Below are positions 63,662 through 64,000 of a stretch of 64,000 nt of DNA, piece after piece (the first letter of the stretch is position 1; each line of letters opens with the position of its first letter). This DNA comes from JACKHO01 sp041398745 (GTDB lineage Bacteria; Planctomycetota; Planctomycetia; Planctomycetales; Planctomycetaceae), in contig JAWKUB010000004.1 of the NCBI GenBank assembly GCA_041398745.1, positions 558,001-622,000 on the forward strand, read 5' to 3'. The notes under the pieces are model-generated. The model searched no databases. It was not told the origin of the DNA and saw only the letters and a list, made by a program, of their open reading frames with translations. The position numbers and the translations under genes were made by a program.

Positions 63662-64000
63662 ATGCAGCGTTGGTACGTCGCCCTGATTACTGCGCTGCTC
63701 CTCTCTGGGGCGTATCAGGCGTACAGCTACCTGTTGCTGCCGCTCGTGGCGACGCATGGTGAAGCCGTTGCACCTCCGCTGGAGGGAGCGACAGAATTTC
63801 AACCTCCGGTCTTTAAGGAGGTCGCGAACGACCATTTTGCTGATTTCCCCTGGACGTCGAATGCGGCGATCAAATGGCAGCGCGGAGAAAACACGTTTTT
63901 GTTTGCCGAGACGGCGGAGCCAGATGAGTCGGGCGACGGGCGTGTCGTTAAGTTTGCGCCGCTCGCGTTGCTCTGGTCCGATCCCGAAAAACCAGATGCT
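63662..64000 (+). CDS. Membrane-anchored protein, 3' end beyond window
   Basis: The frame from ATG 63662 (38 bases after kdsD) stays open to base 64000, giving 113 residues. A signal or anchor (MQRWYVALITALLLSGAYQA) is followed by a soluble segment including FADFPWTSNAAIKWQRGENTF. Position after kdsD suggests an LPS export component such as LptC, which has one N-terminal helix and a periplasmic domain, but this is context only; no LptC motif is visible in the part seen. Confidence 0.7.
   Translation, partial: MQRWYVALITALLLSGAYQAYSYLLLPLVATHGEAVAPPLEGATEFQPPVFKEVANDHFADFPWTSNAAIKWQRGENTFLFAETAEPDESGDGRVVKFAPLALLWSDPEKPDA

Overview
The window looks like chromosomal DNA from a planctomycete, probably order Planctomycetales (Gimesia/Rubinisphaera/Schlesneria-like); this is inferred, with no database search. 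The evidence is a set of protein types seen mainly in that phylum: a DUF1501 Tat-exported protein, a PVC-type propeller/HEAT/cupredoxin/cytochrome c protein, a secreted protease with an N-terminal LEDxxLLS-type motif, tandem YHS-like domains, and sigma factors resembling the Planctomycetes-type ECF families. Base composition is moderately GC-rich and largely even. Genes are mostly monocistronic or in short operons on both strands. No rRNA, tRNA, CRISPR array or replication origin was recognised.

Layout. 0-7.5 kb: a truncated HemN/HemW-like radical SAM gene, a secreted YHS-like protein, a LysM protein, an S41 protease coupled to a beta-propeller gene, and an ECF sigma factor. 7.7-14.8 kb: a small SHOCT-like membrane protein, clpX with a strong terminator, a gyrB/parE-type topoisomerase gene, a propeller/di-haem protein and a GIY-YIG nuclease. 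14.8-17.7 kb is a degraded accessory patch with two copies of a MITE-like repeat, a gene remnant and a bulb-lectin protein with four 50-residue repeats. 17.6-25.7 kb: PQQ-type propeller, orphan, HDAC-like deacylase, secreted metalloprotease, PfkB kinase and NadE. 26-34.8 kb: cysH, a CsrA-like small protein overlapping an rRNA-methyltransferase-like gene, korAB, a DUF1501 protein and a YhdH/AcuI reductase. 34.9-42.7 kb: a TrkH/KtrB potassium transporter followed by a membrane Ser/Thr kinase and a small membrane protein, a TolC lipoprotein, hisF and a second ECF sigma factor. 42.7-53.7 kb: small and membrane proteins, two Gfo/Idh/MocA oxidoreductases, an ankyrin-SUFU membrane protein, DUF3500, DoxX and a DUF900-type lipoprotein hydrolase. 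53.7-56.9 kb is an accessory junction: three repeat families, a truncated HlyD gene, an IS3-family element and a 5'-truncated ORF. 56.9-64 kb: the giant PVC haem protein, a CvpA protein, KdsD and the start of a membrane-anchored protein.

Functional themes. KorAB, cysH, NadE, HisF and KdsD supply central metabolism, assimilatory sulfur, NAD, histidine and KDO functions. Many products are exported and built on propellers, haem or copper sites, in keeping with the large planctomycete periplasm.

The most unusual signals are a 25-bp palindromic repeat in ten copies (one inside a reading frame), a MITE-like 90-bp family sharing its terminal motif, a degenerate CsrA-like protein, an ankyrin-SUFU protein with a C-terminal anchor, and the debris field around the IS3 element. 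No complete, clearly new multi-gene defence or biosynthetic system was found.
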